DNA of 41,250 nucleotides from a virus, in IMG/VR virus record IMGVR_UViG_3300036823_000053, positions 1-41,250 of that record; one strand, written 5' to 3'. The stretch's first letter is position 1. Each line of letters begins with the position of its first letter. The position numbers and the translations under genes were made by a program. The notes beneath the pieces are model-generated. The model ran no database searches. It saw nothing but the letters and a program-made list of their open reading frames with translations, and had not been told where the DNA came from. Below are positions 29,640 through 38,605 of this stretch, in pieces.

Positions 29640-29770
29640 GGGTCTGTTTTTTAGAAAAACGTTTCGGCCGCAGACCGCCGCGTCGGTTTGACACACACAC
29701 CCGCGAAATTGGGATTTTCGTTTTTGGGCGGTTGAAAAAGCTAACAAGTTTTATCGGGAGTCATTAAGCC
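29640..29770. other. Gap upstream of packaging genes (possible cos/pac or late promoter)
   Basis: Directly after the stop, GGTCTG (29641-29646) and CAGACC (29671-29676) can pair around an inner GTTTTT/AAAAAC hairpin. A consensus TTGACA (29688-29693) follows without a clear -10. A GGAGTCA (29757-29763) acts as ribosome binding site for the next gene. No gene is visible. The location just before the terminase small subunit suits a packaging site or late promoter, but neither is proven. Confidence 0.4.
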
Positions 29771-30196
29771 GTGGAAATCGTTACCGAGGAGCTCGTCGTT
29801 AAATTCGCGCAAGCGATCGCGATCGCCGAAGGCTTCGGCCGTCCTGGCGCCGTGCCGACGCGTGCCAACAATCCCGGCGATCTCACCGACGACGGCGATG
29901 TCGGTCTCGGGACTATCCAAACGGCCGGAAAGTACGCCGCCAAGATCACGATTTACCGGACCGTCGACGACGGATGGAATGCTCTGTTTCGAAAAGTCCG
30001 GCGCATGCTCGAGGGACACTCCGAGGTTTATCCGCTCTCTTTCACGATCGCGCAAGTGGCAAAAAAATATTGCGGGAATCTCGATTGGGGAATCGATATC
30101 GCGCGCGAATTAGAGGTTTCGCTCGATACCACGCTCTCCGGACTCGTTACGCAGTATTGGGCAAAACAGGAAACTAGAGGGCCGGTCAATGGCTAA
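29771..30196 (+). CDS. Endolysin / lytic transglycosylase-like protein (141 aa)
   Basis: The GTG follows GGAGTCATTAAGCC. The N-terminal helix with AIAIAEGFGRPG followed by TRANNPGDLTDDG is characteristic of muramidase or transglycosylase-like phage proteins, with Glu in AEGF as a likely catalytic residue. No signal peptide or cell-wall-binding domain is present. It probably degrades peptidoglycan at lysis; an alternative is a virion-bound hydrolase. It overlaps the terminase small subunit gene by eight bases. Confidence 0.7.
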   Translation: MEIVTEELVVKFAQAIAIAEGFGRPGAVPTRANNPGDLTDDGDVGLGTIQTAGKYAAKITIYRTVDDGWNALFRKVRRMLEGHSEVYPLSFTIAQVAKKYCGNLDWGIDIARELEVSLDTTLSGLVTQYWAKQETRGPVNG

Positions 30197-30728
30197 GGGC
30201 CGCCGACCGCTTCCGACCGCCGTTAAGAAGATCCGCGGCAATCCCGGGAAACGTCCGCTCAACGCGCAAGAGCCGACGCCGCCGACCGACGATCCGATCA
30301 TGCCGGCCGATCTTGAAAACAATCCGATCGCCGCGCAGGAATGGCGCGACATCGTGCCTTTGCTTCGAACGATGAAAGTAATCGCGGCGACCGACGGAAA
30401 AGCTCTCGCCGCGTACTGCCATTGCTACGCGCGATGGGTCGAGGCCGAAGAGGCGATCCGCGAGCACGGCATTTTGATGAAGGAAGCGGTATTCGGAGGC
30501 GAGGGCGACGCGCAAGAAATCATCGCCTACAAATTCCGCAAGAATCCGGCGATCTCCATCTCCGAGCGAGCTCTCCTGATTATGAAGAGCTACCTGGTCG
30601 AGTTCGGTCTCACGCCGGCATCGCGCAGCAAGCTCCGATCGGGATCGGTCGCCGGCCAGGGCGAGCAAACCGAGGATCCTTTCGAGTCGTACCTCAAACA
30701 GCATCCAGGGGTCCGGCATGTCAACTAA
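30189..30728 (+). CDS. terS: Terminase small subunit, P27 family (179 aa)
   Basis: The pattern PADLENNPIAAQEWRDIVPL, then LAAYCHCYARWVEAEEAI and EFGLTPASRSKLRSG is typical of P27-type small terminase subunits, which recognise the packaging site. The N-terminus (KGRRPLPTAVKKIRGNPGKR) is the usual basic head. It overlaps the large subunit gene by 11 bases. The P27 and HK97-type pair usually works on cohesive-end genomes. Confidence 0.93.
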   Translation: MAKGRRPLPTAVKKIRGNPGKRPLNAQEPTPPTDDPIMPADLENNPIAAQEWRDIVPLLRTMKVIAATDGKALAAYCHCYARWVEAEEAIREHGILMKEAVFGGEGDAQEIIAYKFRKNPAISISERALLIMKSYLVEFGLTPASRSKLRSGSVAGQGEQTEDPFESYLKQHPGVRHVN

Positions 30729-32442
30729 GGCCGCCAAGGCATTGCATCCGGCCGAGCAATACGCGCGCGACGTCGTCGCCGGCCGTGTCGTCGCCTCGCA
30801 CCTGGTCGTGTTGGCTTGCAAGCGACACCTGGCCGATCTCGATCGCGCCGCCGCGGGATGGCTGTACTACTTCAATCCCGGCGCCGGCCAACACGCGATC
30901 GACTTCTTTGCTTTCTTGAAACATTCAAAAGGCGAATGGGCCGGACAGGCCTTCACGCTCGAGCCGTTTCAGCAATTCATAATTTGGGCGCTTTTCGGCT
31001 GGCGCCAGGTCGCCGACGGTTTGCGGCGCTTTCGTGGCGGATACGTCGAGCTTTGCCGCAAAAACGGGAAGTCGACGCTGGCCGCCGGCATCGGTTTGTA
31101 TCTCTTCGCGGCCGATGGCGAACCCGGGGCCGAGGTCTATTGCGCGGCCACGAAGAAGGACCAGGCGCGCATCGTTTTCTTGGAAGCGGCGCGCATGCGT
31201 TCCGCCTCGCCGGCACTCCGGAAGCGTATCGACAAGTTCAAAGACAACATGAATCTTCCGGGCACGGCGTCGAAATTCGAGCCTCTGGGATCCGACGAGG
31301 ACACGCTCGACGGTCTCAACATCCACGGTTCGGTCGTCGACGAGCTCCACGCGCACAAAACGCGCGATCTTCTCGACGTTCTCGAGACGGCGACCGGATC
31401 ACGCCGGCAACCGATGAGTTTCAAGATCACGACGGCCGGATCCGACACACAGTCGGTTTGTTGGAAAGAGCACGAATACAGCGAGAAAGTTCTCGAGGGC
31501 ACCGTCGAGGACGAGACCGTTTTCGCGTTCATTGCCGGCATTGATAAAGACGACGATTGGGAAGATGAGCGCGTTTGGCCGAAGGCGAATCCGAACCTCG
31601 GCGTTTCTTGCAAGCTCGACGATCTCCGCCGCAAAGCAAACAAGGCCAAGCAAGATCCGACGTACCTCAACACCTATCTCCGGCTTCACTTAGGCCGATG
31701 GACATCACAAACGACGCGATGGATGCCCGCCGACAAGTGGAATGAATGCGTCGGCTACTCGCTCGCCGGGATCGACGCCAAAGTCCTACGGGATCGCCTC
31801 CTCGAGGAGCTCCGCGGCCGCGTGTGCATCGGCGCAATCGATCTCTCCTCGAAGATCGATCTAACCGCGTACATGCGGCTCTTCCTTCCGACCGAGGACG
31901 ATCCGAGTTTTATCGCCATCCCGGAGTTTTGGATGCCGGAGGAAAACGTTTCCAAGCGCGTTAAAGAGGACCGCGTCCCGTACGACGTGTGGATCCGCGA
32001 AGGATTCCTTCGGACGACCGACGGAAGCGTTATCGACTACGAAGAGATTCGGCGCGTCATCCTGGCCGATCGCGATGTTTACGAGATCAAGGAAATTACT
32101 CTCGATCCGTGGAACGCGACCGAGACCGCGACGAAGCTCAAAGACGCCGGCTTCACGGTCAGCGAGTTTCGCCAGGGATTTGCTTCGATGTCGGATCCGA
32201 TGAAAAACCTCATGGTCGCGGTCCTCTCAAAAAAACTCAAGCACCTCGGCAATCCCGTTCTCCGATGGATGTCCTCAAACGTCGCCGCCAAACAGGACGA
32301 GGCCGGCAACATCAAGCCGGACAAGAAAGAAAGCCGGGAAAAGATCGACGGAATCGTCGCGCTCATCATGGCACTCGGCCGCGCGAGCTTCGTCCCTAAC
32401 GACACTTCGAATTATGAGAAAGAGGGCATTTTCTGCATATGA
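30718..32442 (+). CDS. terL: Terminase large subunit, HK97 type (574 aa)
   Basis: Walker A is near residues 113-120 (CRKNGKST), Walker B near 204-209 (GSVVDE) and the nuclease Asp near 375 (GAIDLSSKIDLTA). These identify the ATP-driven packaging motor with its endonuclease domain. The N-terminus (YFNPGAGQHAIDFFAFLKHS) and FTLEPFQQFIIWALFGW match the YmfN/HK97 branch. It is coupled to the portal gene by ATGA. The full expected length is present. Confidence 0.96.
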   Translation: MSTKAAKALHPAEQYARDVVAGRVVASHLVVLACKRHLADLDRAAAGWLYYFNPGAGQHAIDFFAFLKHSKGEWAGQAFTLEPFQQFIIWALFGWRQVADGLRRFRGGYVELCRKNGKSTLAAGIGLYLFAADGEPGAEVYCAATKKDQARIVFLEAARMRSASPALRKRIDKFKDNMNLPGTASKFEPLGSDEDTLDGLNIHGSVVDELHAHKTRDLLDVLETATGSRRQPMSFKITTAGSDTQSVCWKEHEYSEKVLEGTVEDETVFAFIAGIDKDDDWEDERVWPKANPNLGVSCKLDDLRRKANKAKQDPTYLNTYLRLHLGRWTSQTTRWMPADKWNECVGYSLAGIDAKVLRDRLLEELRGRVCIGAIDLSSKIDLTAYMRLFLPTEDDPSFIAIPEFWMPEENVSKRVKEDRVPYDVWIREGFLRTTDGSVIDYEEIRRVILADRDVYEIKEITLDPWNATETATKLKDAGFTVSEFRQGFASMSDPMKNLMVAVLSKKLKHLGNPVLRWMSSNVAAKQDEAGNIKPDKKESREKIDGIVALIMALGRASFVPNDTSNYEKEGIFCI

Positions 32443-33899
32443 GCTCCGATCTCATCGTCGTCGACTACGCCAATCCCGCGGCCGCTCTTGGCGAAGTGCT
32501 CCGCGCGTCGCGCGCGGAAATTATCGAGACCAGGTCTCGCGAGGTACAGGAAAGCCGGAGTTCACTCGAGAATCCGGCGACGCCGCTCTCTTATCCGGCG
32601 GAATGGCTTTTTGACGTCCTCACCGGCGGTCGCACCGACTCCGGGATCCGCGTCTCGCCGGTAATAGCGATTCAGGCGTCGGCGGTTTTTGCATGCGTCA
32701 ACCTCATCGGCTCGACGATCGGCGCTCTCGACTTTAACGTTATGTCGCACGTCGAGATAAACAACCGCCGCGGCCGAAAGGTCGCGTACGAGCACGCTCT
32801 CTTCGAGTTCCTAGCCAACGAGCCCAATCCGGAAATGACGGCGTACACCTACCGCAAAACGTTCATGGTTCACGCGCTTTTGTGGGGCAACGGATACGCG
32901 GAGATACAGCGCAACAAAGCAAACCGAGTTATCGCCATTTGGCCGCGCAATCCCGTTAAGACGCGGCCGTATCGCACCAAGGCGGGACTCCTCGTTTTCA
33001 AAACGAGCGAGGGCATGGAAGAGCAAACAAACCTCCTCGCCGGCGACGTCGATCCGAATGTCCCGGAGCGAACGATTTTCGCCGAGGACATGATTCACGT
33101 CCCGGGGTTATCGCTCGACGGCCGCATCGGCCAGGAAACAATTTACCTAGCGCGCCAGGCCGTCGGACTCACGCTCGCCGCGGAGAAGTTCGGCGGCTCG
33201 CTCTTCCGCAATCAAGCCAGGCCGAGCGGCGTCCTCACGCATCCCGGAAAGCTCACTGGTCTCGCGCGACAAACGCTTAAAAATTCCTGGCAAGAGGCGC
33301 AGGGCGGCGAAAACGCGAACAAGACAGCCGTACTCGAAGAGGGCATGAAGTTCGAGACGATGTCGATGAAATCCAACGAGGCGCAATTTCTCGAGACGCG
33401 GCAATTTCAGATCGTAGAAGTGTCTCGCTACTTCGGAGTGCCGCCGCACATGATCGGCGACTCGCAACACCAAAACCGCGCTAATACCGAGCAAATCGGT
33501 CTCGAGTTCCTAACCTACGGTTTACGGCCGTGGCTCAAAGCGCAGCAGCAGGAATACAAGCGCAAGCTCTTTCCGAACGTCGGCCGCTCGGCCAATCAAT
33601 TTTTCCCGCTCTTCGATACGAGCGATCTCACGCTTCCCGACGCCGACGCTCGCCGCAACTTCTACAACTCCGGCAAGCAATGGGGATGGCTCAACACAAA
33701 CGACATCCTCGAGCGCGAACATCTCAACCCGGTTGAAGATCCCGCGGCCGATAAGTATTGGATGCCGGTCAACATGCAGATTATGACGGCGAACCCGCCG
33801 AAGCCGGGCGCCGGCCAGGCCGGCCAGGACAACCAAGCCGGCGACAACCAGGATCAGGGCGAGCCCGACAAAGGCAAAGACGACGGAGGCAAGCAATGA
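32439..33899 (+). CDS. Portal protein, HK97 family (486 aa)
   Basis: The central segment AVFACVNLIGSTIGALDFNV, the wing part GNGYAEIQRNKANRVIAIWP, and RYFGVPPHMIGDSQHQNRAN followed by EQIGLEFLTYGLRPWL are characteristic of HK97 portals. The protein forms the dodecameric DNA gate of the capsid. The last 35 residues are Gly/Asp/Gln/Lys-rich and probably disordered. Its stop overlaps the protease start (ATGA). Confidence 0.95.
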   Translation: MSSDLIVVDYANPAAALGEVLRASRAEIIETRSREVQESRSSLENPATPLSYPAEWLFDVLTGGRTDSGIRVSPVIAIQASAVFACVNLIGSTIGALDFNVMSHVEINNRRGRKVAYEHALFEFLANEPNPEMTAYTYRKTFMVHALLWGNGYAEIQRNKANRVIAIWPRNPVKTRPYRTKAGLLVFKTSEGMEEQTNLLAGDVDPNVPERTIFAEDMIHVPGLSLDGRIGQETIYLARQAVGLTLAAEKFGGSLFRNQARPSGVLTHPGKLTGLARQTLKNSWQEAQGGENANKTAVLEEGMKFETMSMKSNEAQFLETRQFQIVEVSRYFGVPPHMIGDSQHQNRANTEQIGLEFLTYGLRPWLKAQQQEYKRKLFPNVGRSANQFFPLFDTSDLTLPDADARRNFYNSGKQWGWLNTNDILEREHLNPVEDPAADKYWMPVNMQIMTANPPKPGAGQAGQDNQAGDNQDQGEPDKGKDDGGKQ

Positions 33900-34714
33900 C
33901 AACGGCGCATCGCGAGTTTCGGATTTTCCAGAAATCGGAGCTCCGCACCAAAAAGAAGGACCAAGGGCCTTCCATGATCGAAGGCCACGCCGCGGTTTTT
34001 AATTCTCTCTCGGAAGATCTCGGCGGATGGCGCGAGCGCATTATGCCTGGCGCGTTCTCGGAGGATCTCGCCAGCAAGCCGGACGTGCGCGCTCTGTTTA
34101 ACCACGATCCGAATATCGTTCTCGGCCGTACGACATCGAAAACGCTTCGTCTCTCCGAGGACACCGAAGGGCTGTACTTCGAAGCGGATCCTCCGGATAC
34201 GCAAGTCGCGCGCGACGTCGTGACATCGATCGACCGAGGCGACATCTCGCAATGTTCTTTCGGGTTTTACGTGAAGCGGCAAAAGTGGGCCGAAGAGCCG
34301 GATCCGGACGATGCGACCGGCAAAGCCAAGATGATCGTCCGCGAAGTCCACGCGGCGAAAGTGTTCGACGTCTCGCCGGTTACGTATCCGGCTTACACGG
34401 CGACCGACGTTTCGTCCCGGTCGCTTGAGTCGCTGTTCCCCGACGGCGTGCCAGGCGAAGTGCGCTCACACGTCCCGGCGCTCGATCGCCGGCAACGGCC
34501 GCGGCGCCGATCCGTGGATCAATGTGAGTGCGATTGCGATCCGTGCGAGGCGGGAACGTGCGCGCTTTGCACAAATCCGGATTGTACCGGCGAGGAAATG
34601 AATTGCATTCATGGCGGCGAGCGCGCCGCGGCCAAGCCGGACGTCGTGATTATCGAGACGCCGGAGCTCGAGCGGCTTCGCATGCTCGGCCGGCTGGCCG
34701 AGCACGACGAATAA
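33896..34714 (+). CDS. Prohead protease, S78 family, with Cys-rich C-terminus (272 aa)
   Basis: The catalytic His is at residue 70 (FNHDPNIVLGR) and the Ser at 118 or 121 (DISQCSFGF). The frame MIEGHAAVFNSLSEDLGGWR to VSPVTYPAYTATDVSSRSLE is a full S78 domain that processes the capsid precursor. The start at 33896 overlaps the portal stop; the longer frame is an overlap artefact. Residues 210-237 add eight Cys in 28 residues (CECDCDPCEAGTCALC and more), an unusual metal-binding-like tail. Confidence 0.93.
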   Translation: MTTAHREFRIFQKSELRTKKKDQGPSMIEGHAAVFNSLSEDLGGWRERIMPGAFSEDLASKPDVRALFNHDPNIVLGRTTSKTLRLSEDTEGLYFEADPPDTQVARDVVTSIDRGDISQCSFGFYVKRQKWAEEPDPDDATGKAKMIVREVHAAKVFDVSPVTYPAYTATDVSSRSLESLFPDGVPGEVRSHVPALDRRQRPRRRSVDQCECDCDPCEAGTCALCTNPDCTGEEMNCIHGGERAAAKPDVVIIETPELERLRMLGRLAEHDE

Positions 34715-34787
34715 AAAAGGTTTGCGCGAGCATTTCGGGCTCGCGACAAAGGCAGTAGAAGTTAAAAACACACGGAGGAAATGGAAA

Positions 34788-36113
34788 ATGAGTATCAGAC
34801 GAGCCCGCGAGCTTCGCGAGGAGCGCGCGAAAAAAGTAGCAGAAGCACGGAAGTTTATCGACAAGCCGGCCAACGAAGTAACGAAGGAAGATCGCGCCAA
34901 GTTCGACACGATCATGGCCGATTGCGACACCATCAAGGGCGACATCGATCGTCTCGAGCGGCAAGCGGCACTCGACGCCGAGCTCGAAGAGGTCACTCGC
35001 ACGGCTTCAAACGATCCAGTCCAGCGCCAGCAGCGCGAACAGGACGAAGTCGATCCGACCAAGGAAGCGGCTCTCGAAGTGCGAAACAAGGCGATCACTC
35101 TCCGCAAGCAAGAGAAGTATCGCGCCGCCTACACCGACTATCTCCGCAACGGTCTCGTGCCGTCCGCGCACGAACGAGGCATGAGCGAAGAACATCGGAA
35201 GCTCGTCGCCGAACAGCGCGACATGGGCGTCGGCACCGGAGCTCTGGGCGGTTTCTTCGTGCCGCAAGGCTTCGTGCAGGACATCGAATCCGCCATGAAG
35301 TTTTACGGCGACATGTTGAGCGCGTGCTCGTTTCTCGACACCGCGACCGGGAACACCTTGCCGTATCCGACCGATAACGACACCACGAATTCGGGCGAGA
35401 TCGTCGGCGAAGCAAGTCAGGTCGCCGACCAGGACGTCGCCGTCGGTCACGTCACATTCAACGCCTACAAATTCTCGACGAAAATGGTCAAGGTTTCGCT
35501 CGAGCTCATTCAGGACTCGGCTTTCGATATCGAAGGCTTCCTGAAAGACAAATTCGCCATGCGTCTTGGCCGTATCCAAAACAATAAATTCACGCTTGGA
35601 TCCGGCACAAACGAGCCGACCGGCATCATTACCGCCTCGACGGCGGGGCCAACGGCCGCGGGCTCATCGAACAACGACGGCGGCGCCGGAACGGGCGCGA
35701 ATTCGATCGGATCTCAGGATCTCGTCGAGCTCGAGCATTCGGTCGACAAGGCCTATCGCCGCAACGCGGCGTACATGATGCACGATCTCACCATAAAGAC
35801 GCTCAAGCGACTACTCGACAAATACGGGCGTCCTTTGTGGGTACCGGGAATGTCGTCGAACGCTCCGGACACCATCAACGGCTATCGCTATTTCGTGAAT
35901 AACGACATGGCGCAAGTCGCGACCACCAACAAGACCGTCCTTTTCGGCGATCTCACGAAATACAAGGTCCGCCGCGTGAAGGAGCTCGCAATCATGCGCC
36001 TGGTCGAGCGATACGCCGACTATGGGCAGATCGCTTTCATCGGGTTCGCTCGCGGAGACGGAAACCTCGTCGACGCCGGCACGAACCCTGTGAAATATCT
36101 CGTCCAGGCGTAA
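34788..36113 (+). CDS. Major capsid protein, HK97 fold (441 aa)
   Basis: The ATG at 34788 follows CACGGAGGAAATGGAAA; the frame open from 34722 lacks such a site. Residues 1-120 are a charged helical delta or scaffold domain (RARELREERAKKVAEARKFI) that the prohead protease would remove. From residue 151 GALGGFFVPQGFVQDIES starts the mature HK97 fold, with the E-loop segment around LPYPTDNDTTNSGEIVGEAS and the P-domain helix DLVELEHSVDKAYR. The C-terminal strand is IAFIGFARGDGNLVD. Confidence 0.95.
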   Translation: MSIRRARELREERAKKVAEARKFIDKPANEVTKEDRAKFDTIMADCDTIKGDIDRLERQAALDAELEEVTRTASNDPVQRQQREQDEVDPTKEAALEVRNKAITLRKQEKYRAAYTDYLRNGLVPSAHERGMSEEHRKLVAEQRDMGVGTGALGGFFVPQGFVQDIESAMKFYGDMLSACSFLDTATGNTLPYPTDNDTTNSGEIVGEASQVADQDVAVGHVTFNAYKFSTKMVKVSLELIQDSAFDIEGFLKDKFAMRLGRIQNNKFTLGSGTNEPTGIITASTAGPTAAGSSNNDGGAGTGANSIGSQDLVELEHSVDKAYRRNAAYMMHDLTIKTLKRLLDKYGRPLWVPGMSSNAPDTINGYRYFVNNDMAQVATTNKTVLFGDLTKYKVRRVKELAIMRLVERYADYGQIAFIGFARGDGNLVDAGTNPVKYLVQA

Positions 36114-36118
36114 TCGGG

Positions 36119-36169
36119 TTTCCGTCCTTCGAGCCCCACAACCCCACACCCACCACTCGAAGGGCGGAA
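36119..36169 (+). terminator. Imperfect hairpin behind the capsid gene
   Basis: TTTCCGTCCTTCGAG (36119-36133) can pair with CTCGAAGGGCGGAA (36156-36169) with one G-U pair, around a C/A-rich 22-nt loop. No T run follows. It may stabilise capsid mRNA or reduce downstream transcription. Confidence 0.45.
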
Positions 36170-36181
36170 TCAAAGCGCGGG

Positions 36182-36205
36182 GAGGCGCCGAGCGATCGGC
36201 GCCTC
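36182..36205 (+). terminator. Perfect 10-bp hairpin with GCGA tetraloop behind the capsid gene
   Basis: GAGGCGCCGA and TCGGCGCCTC enclose a GNRA-type loop. A strong hairpin just after a highly expressed capsid gene often reduces readthrough or protects RNA from decay. There is no T tract, so intrinsic termination is only partial at best. Confidence 0.6.
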
Positions 36206-36230
36206 ACCTCCGCACAACTGAGGGCAGGCA

Positions 36231-36461
36231 ATGAACGGCTATATACGGATTCGCATACGTGAAACGCAACAAGTCGTCGACATGGCGCCGCATCCGGCGC
36301 GCGCCATGATCGAATCGAGAATCGCCGAAAGAGTCGAAGATCCGGCACCGGGCGGCGGAGCTCGGGAGGAAACACCGGAAACAGCAACCAGCGATCCACG
36401 CGAACAGAAGGCCGTCGCGCGTGAGCAAAATCCGCCGAAGCGCGGCGGGAAAAGGAATTAA
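36231..36461 (+). CDS. Small head-region protein (76 aa)
   Basis: GAGGGCAGGCA precedes the ATG. The N-terminal strand pair (MNGYIRIRIRETQQVVDMAP, then RAMIESRIAERVED) is typical of short proteins encoded between capsid and connector genes in HK97-like phages. The C-terminal half is polar and disordered. Function unknown. Confidence 0.75.
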   Translation: MNGYIRIRIRETQQVVDMAPHPARAMIESRIAERVEDPAPGGGAREETPETATSDPREQKAVAREQNPPKRGGKRN

Positions 36462-36467
36462 GCGAGC

Positions 36468-37361
36468 ATGTCCGCCTTAGTGATTGAAGTCGCACCGAAA
36501 GCCGAGCCGGTACCGCTCGAGGTCGTCAAAAGCCACTTGCGCGTTTCGACGACGGCCGACGACGAGCTCATCGAAATCTATATGCAAGCGGCGCGAGAGC
36601 TCTTCGAGGTCTCGACTGGGCGAAGTCTCGTCAACAAGGGATATCGGCAATCGCTCGACATCTTCCCCTACTACATCGATTCGATGTACTCCGGGCTCGC
36701 CTATCCGCCGGCAAACTACACGGCAAATCCGCGCTATGCGTCGAACCAGTGGAATTACTCGCAAATGATAAAGCTCTTGGTCTCGCCGCTTCGCCAGGTC
36801 TCGCGAATCTCCTACATCGGGACCGATTCGGCGTCGCACGATCTCTATCCGCAACTTCCATCCTGGCAAAAACGCACCGAGTACGAGATTGGCGATGAGA
36901 TCGTCGACTCGAACGGGAAGCTACAAACCGTGACGGCCGTCACGGATGCCGAAGAGGACGAGACCAACCAGTCCGGGGCGACGACGCCCACCTGGTCAAC
37001 GATTGTGAACGCGACGACCACCGACGGAGATCTCACTTGGACATGTGGCGGCGCATATTCGGGCGCCGACTTTGTCGTCGACGCCGATAACGACGTCCCG
37101 CGCGTGTTTCCGCCGGCGGGCCGGCAGTGGCCGGCGGCCGCCTACGTTCCGAACGCGGTTCAAATTCATTTCGAAGCCGGATCCGGCGACGACGGCGGCG
37201 CCGTGCCAGCCGCGGCCAAAGTCGCGATCCTGCATTTGTGTTCCAACTGGTACGAGTTTCGCGAGCCGGTAAGTTCGCCGGCATTGAGCAAGATCCCGCA
37301 TCACCTCGAGGATCTCATTTGGAGTCAAAGAGTCCTCGACTTTGCACCGACGCGCGGATAG
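36468..37361 (+). CDS. Head-tail connector (gp6-like) with inserted beta domain (297 aa)
   Basis: The N-terminal helices (EVVKSHLRVSTTADDELIEI with YMQAARELFEVSTGR) and the C-terminal part (KVAILHLCSNWYEFREPVSS with IPHHLEDLIW) match gp6-type connectors that sit below the portal. About residues 132-193 hold an extra module (YEIGDEIVDSNGKLQTVTAV, then TPTWSTIV and TTTDGDLTW). It resembles the short repeat domain found in many phage decoration and fibre proteins. Its placement in a connector is unusual. Confidence 0.87.
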   Translation: MSALVIEVAPKAEPVPLEVVKSHLRVSTTADDELIEIYMQAARELFEVSTGRSLVNKGYRQSLDIFPYYIDSMYSGLAYPPANYTANPRYASNQWNYSQMIKLLVSPLRQVSRISYIGTDSASHDLYPQLPSWQKRTEYEIGDEIVDSNGKLQTVTAVTDAEEDETNQSGATTPTWSTIVNATTTDGDLTWTCGGAYSGADFVVDADNDVPRVFPPAGRQWPAAAYVPNAVQIHFEAGSGDDGGAVPAAAKVAILHLCSNWYEFREPVSSPALSKIPHHLEDLIWSQRVLDFAPTRG

Positions 37362-37398
37362 GAACGAGTAACAAAATTCTCTTGGAGGCAAAAAGATC

Positions 37399-37764
37399 AT
37401 GTCGAGAGTCGCAATAGCAGTTCAAACGCCGGCCGGGCCTTATATCACCGGAGCTCCGGCGGCCGGATCGCTCGATATCACCGAGACCGCGGCGGACACC
37501 ACCAACTTCGAAGCAACGCCGATCTCGGGAAATGAGCTTTTGTTTGCTCATAACACCGACGTTTCCGCGCACACCGTAACCATCACCAGCGCGCCGGATG
37601 AGCGCGGCCGAACGCAAGATATCTCCGCCTATTCGGTCGGCGCCGGGAAGATCAGTTGCCTCAACCTGGTCAACGGCGCGAAGGGATGGCAGCAATCGGA
37701 CGGAAAAGTCTATTACCAGGCCAATGACGCTACCGTGAAGTTTTTCGTCATCAAGCCGTACTAG
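37399..37764 (+). CDS. Small head decoration-like protein (121 aa)
   Basis: The pattern GSLDITETAADTTNFEATPI, then ELLFAHNTDVSAHTVTITSA and GRTQDISAYSVGAGKI belongs to a recurrent beta-sandwich family often encoded between connector and tail genes. The usual guess is a capsid or neck decoration. CTTGGAGGCAAAAAGATC supplies a good ribosome binding site. No enzymatic motif. Confidence 0.78.
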   Translation: MSRVAIAVQTPAGPYITGAPAAGSLDITETAADTTNFEATPISGNELLFAHNTDVSAHTVTITSAPDERGRTQDISAYSVGAGKISCLNLVNGAKGWQQSDGKVYYQANDATVKFFVIKPY

Positions 37765-37792
37765 AAAAGGCGACGACCAGGCGAACGGAGCG

Positions 37793-38164
37793 ATGCCACC
37801 AATCAAACGAATATCGATCGGAGAGATGCGACACCGCATCGAGATCTATTCTCCGTCGTCCGTCCAAGATTCGTTTGGAGGCGTCGCTCCGGATGCCGGC
37901 ACGCTTTTTGCTACGACGTGGGCCAAGGTCGTTACACCGCAAGGGCGCGAGCTTTTCACCGCACAGCAACAAGTGTCCCAAGTTACGCACAAGATCACTA
38001 TGCGATGGGCTCAGGGCGTCGTCGCCAAGCAATTCGTCTTGTTCGATGGCAGATATTTTTCGATCGAGGCGGTCAGCGATCCCGACGGCCAGCACGTTTA
38101 CCTAGAGCTTCTTTGCATTGAACGGAACGACTCGGCGAATTTCACCGGAGGGGCGGCGCAGTGA
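37793..38164 (+). CDS. Head-tail joining protein, gp16/SPP1-like (123 aa)
   Basis: The product follows the H-T-join family layout: IGEMRHRIEIYSPSSVQDSF, then WAKVVTPQGRELFTAQQQVS and FDGRYFSIEAVSDPDGQHVY. This ring protein connects the neck to the tail tube. The stop overlaps the next start (GTGA). Confidence 0.9.
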   Translation: MPPIKRISIGEMRHRIEIYSPSSVQDSFGGVAPDAGTLFATTWAKVVTPQGRELFTAQQQVSQVTHKITMRWAQGVVAKQFVLFDGRYFSIEAVSDPDGQHVYLELLCIERNDSANFTGGAAQ

Positions 38165-38604
38165 GCGCGATCGTATCGGTCAAGATCTCCGGGCTCGAGG
38201 AGCTCGCCGACGCGCTCGAGCGCAAACCGCTCGCCGCGGCCAAAGCCGTCGTCCGCAAGTGCCTCCGCGCCAGCGCGCGCGTGTTTTGGCAGGAAATGAG
38301 ACAGCGCGTGCGCCGCGGGTGGCACGTTTTCGAATCGAAGGGCTCGGGCCGGTCGCGCGAGTTCGGATTCCTGGCCGATCACATCGGGATAAAGATCCGC
38401 GTCCGCGGCGACGAGCTCGGCGGGACGGCGCAAGTCGGTCCGGTCAAAAAAGGATATTGGGAGCTCTTCCTTGAGTTCGGCACCCGAAAGATGGCCGCTA
38501 TCCCGTTCATTCGGCCGGCGTTTGAGAGTCGGAAACAGGACGCGCTCGACAAATATATTTCGACGGCGCGCGAATCGCTCAAGCAAGACATGGGGATTAG
38601 CTAA
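38161..38604 (+). CDS. HK97 gp10-like tail completion protein (147 aa)
   Basis: A GTG start overlaps the joining-protein stop. VSVKISGLEELADALERKPL, the helix AKAVVRKCLRASARVFWQEM and the end WELFLEFGTRKMAAIPFIRP are typical of the gp10-like family. Such proteins finish the neck before tail attachment. Confidence 0.9.
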   Translation: MSAIVSVKISGLEELADALERKPLAAAKAVVRKCLRASARVFWQEMRQRVRRGWHVFESKGSGRSREFGFLADHIGIKIRVRGDELGGTAQVGPVKKGYWELFLEFGTRKMAAIPFIRPAFESRKQDALDKYISTARESLKQDMGIS

Positions 38605-38605
38605 C

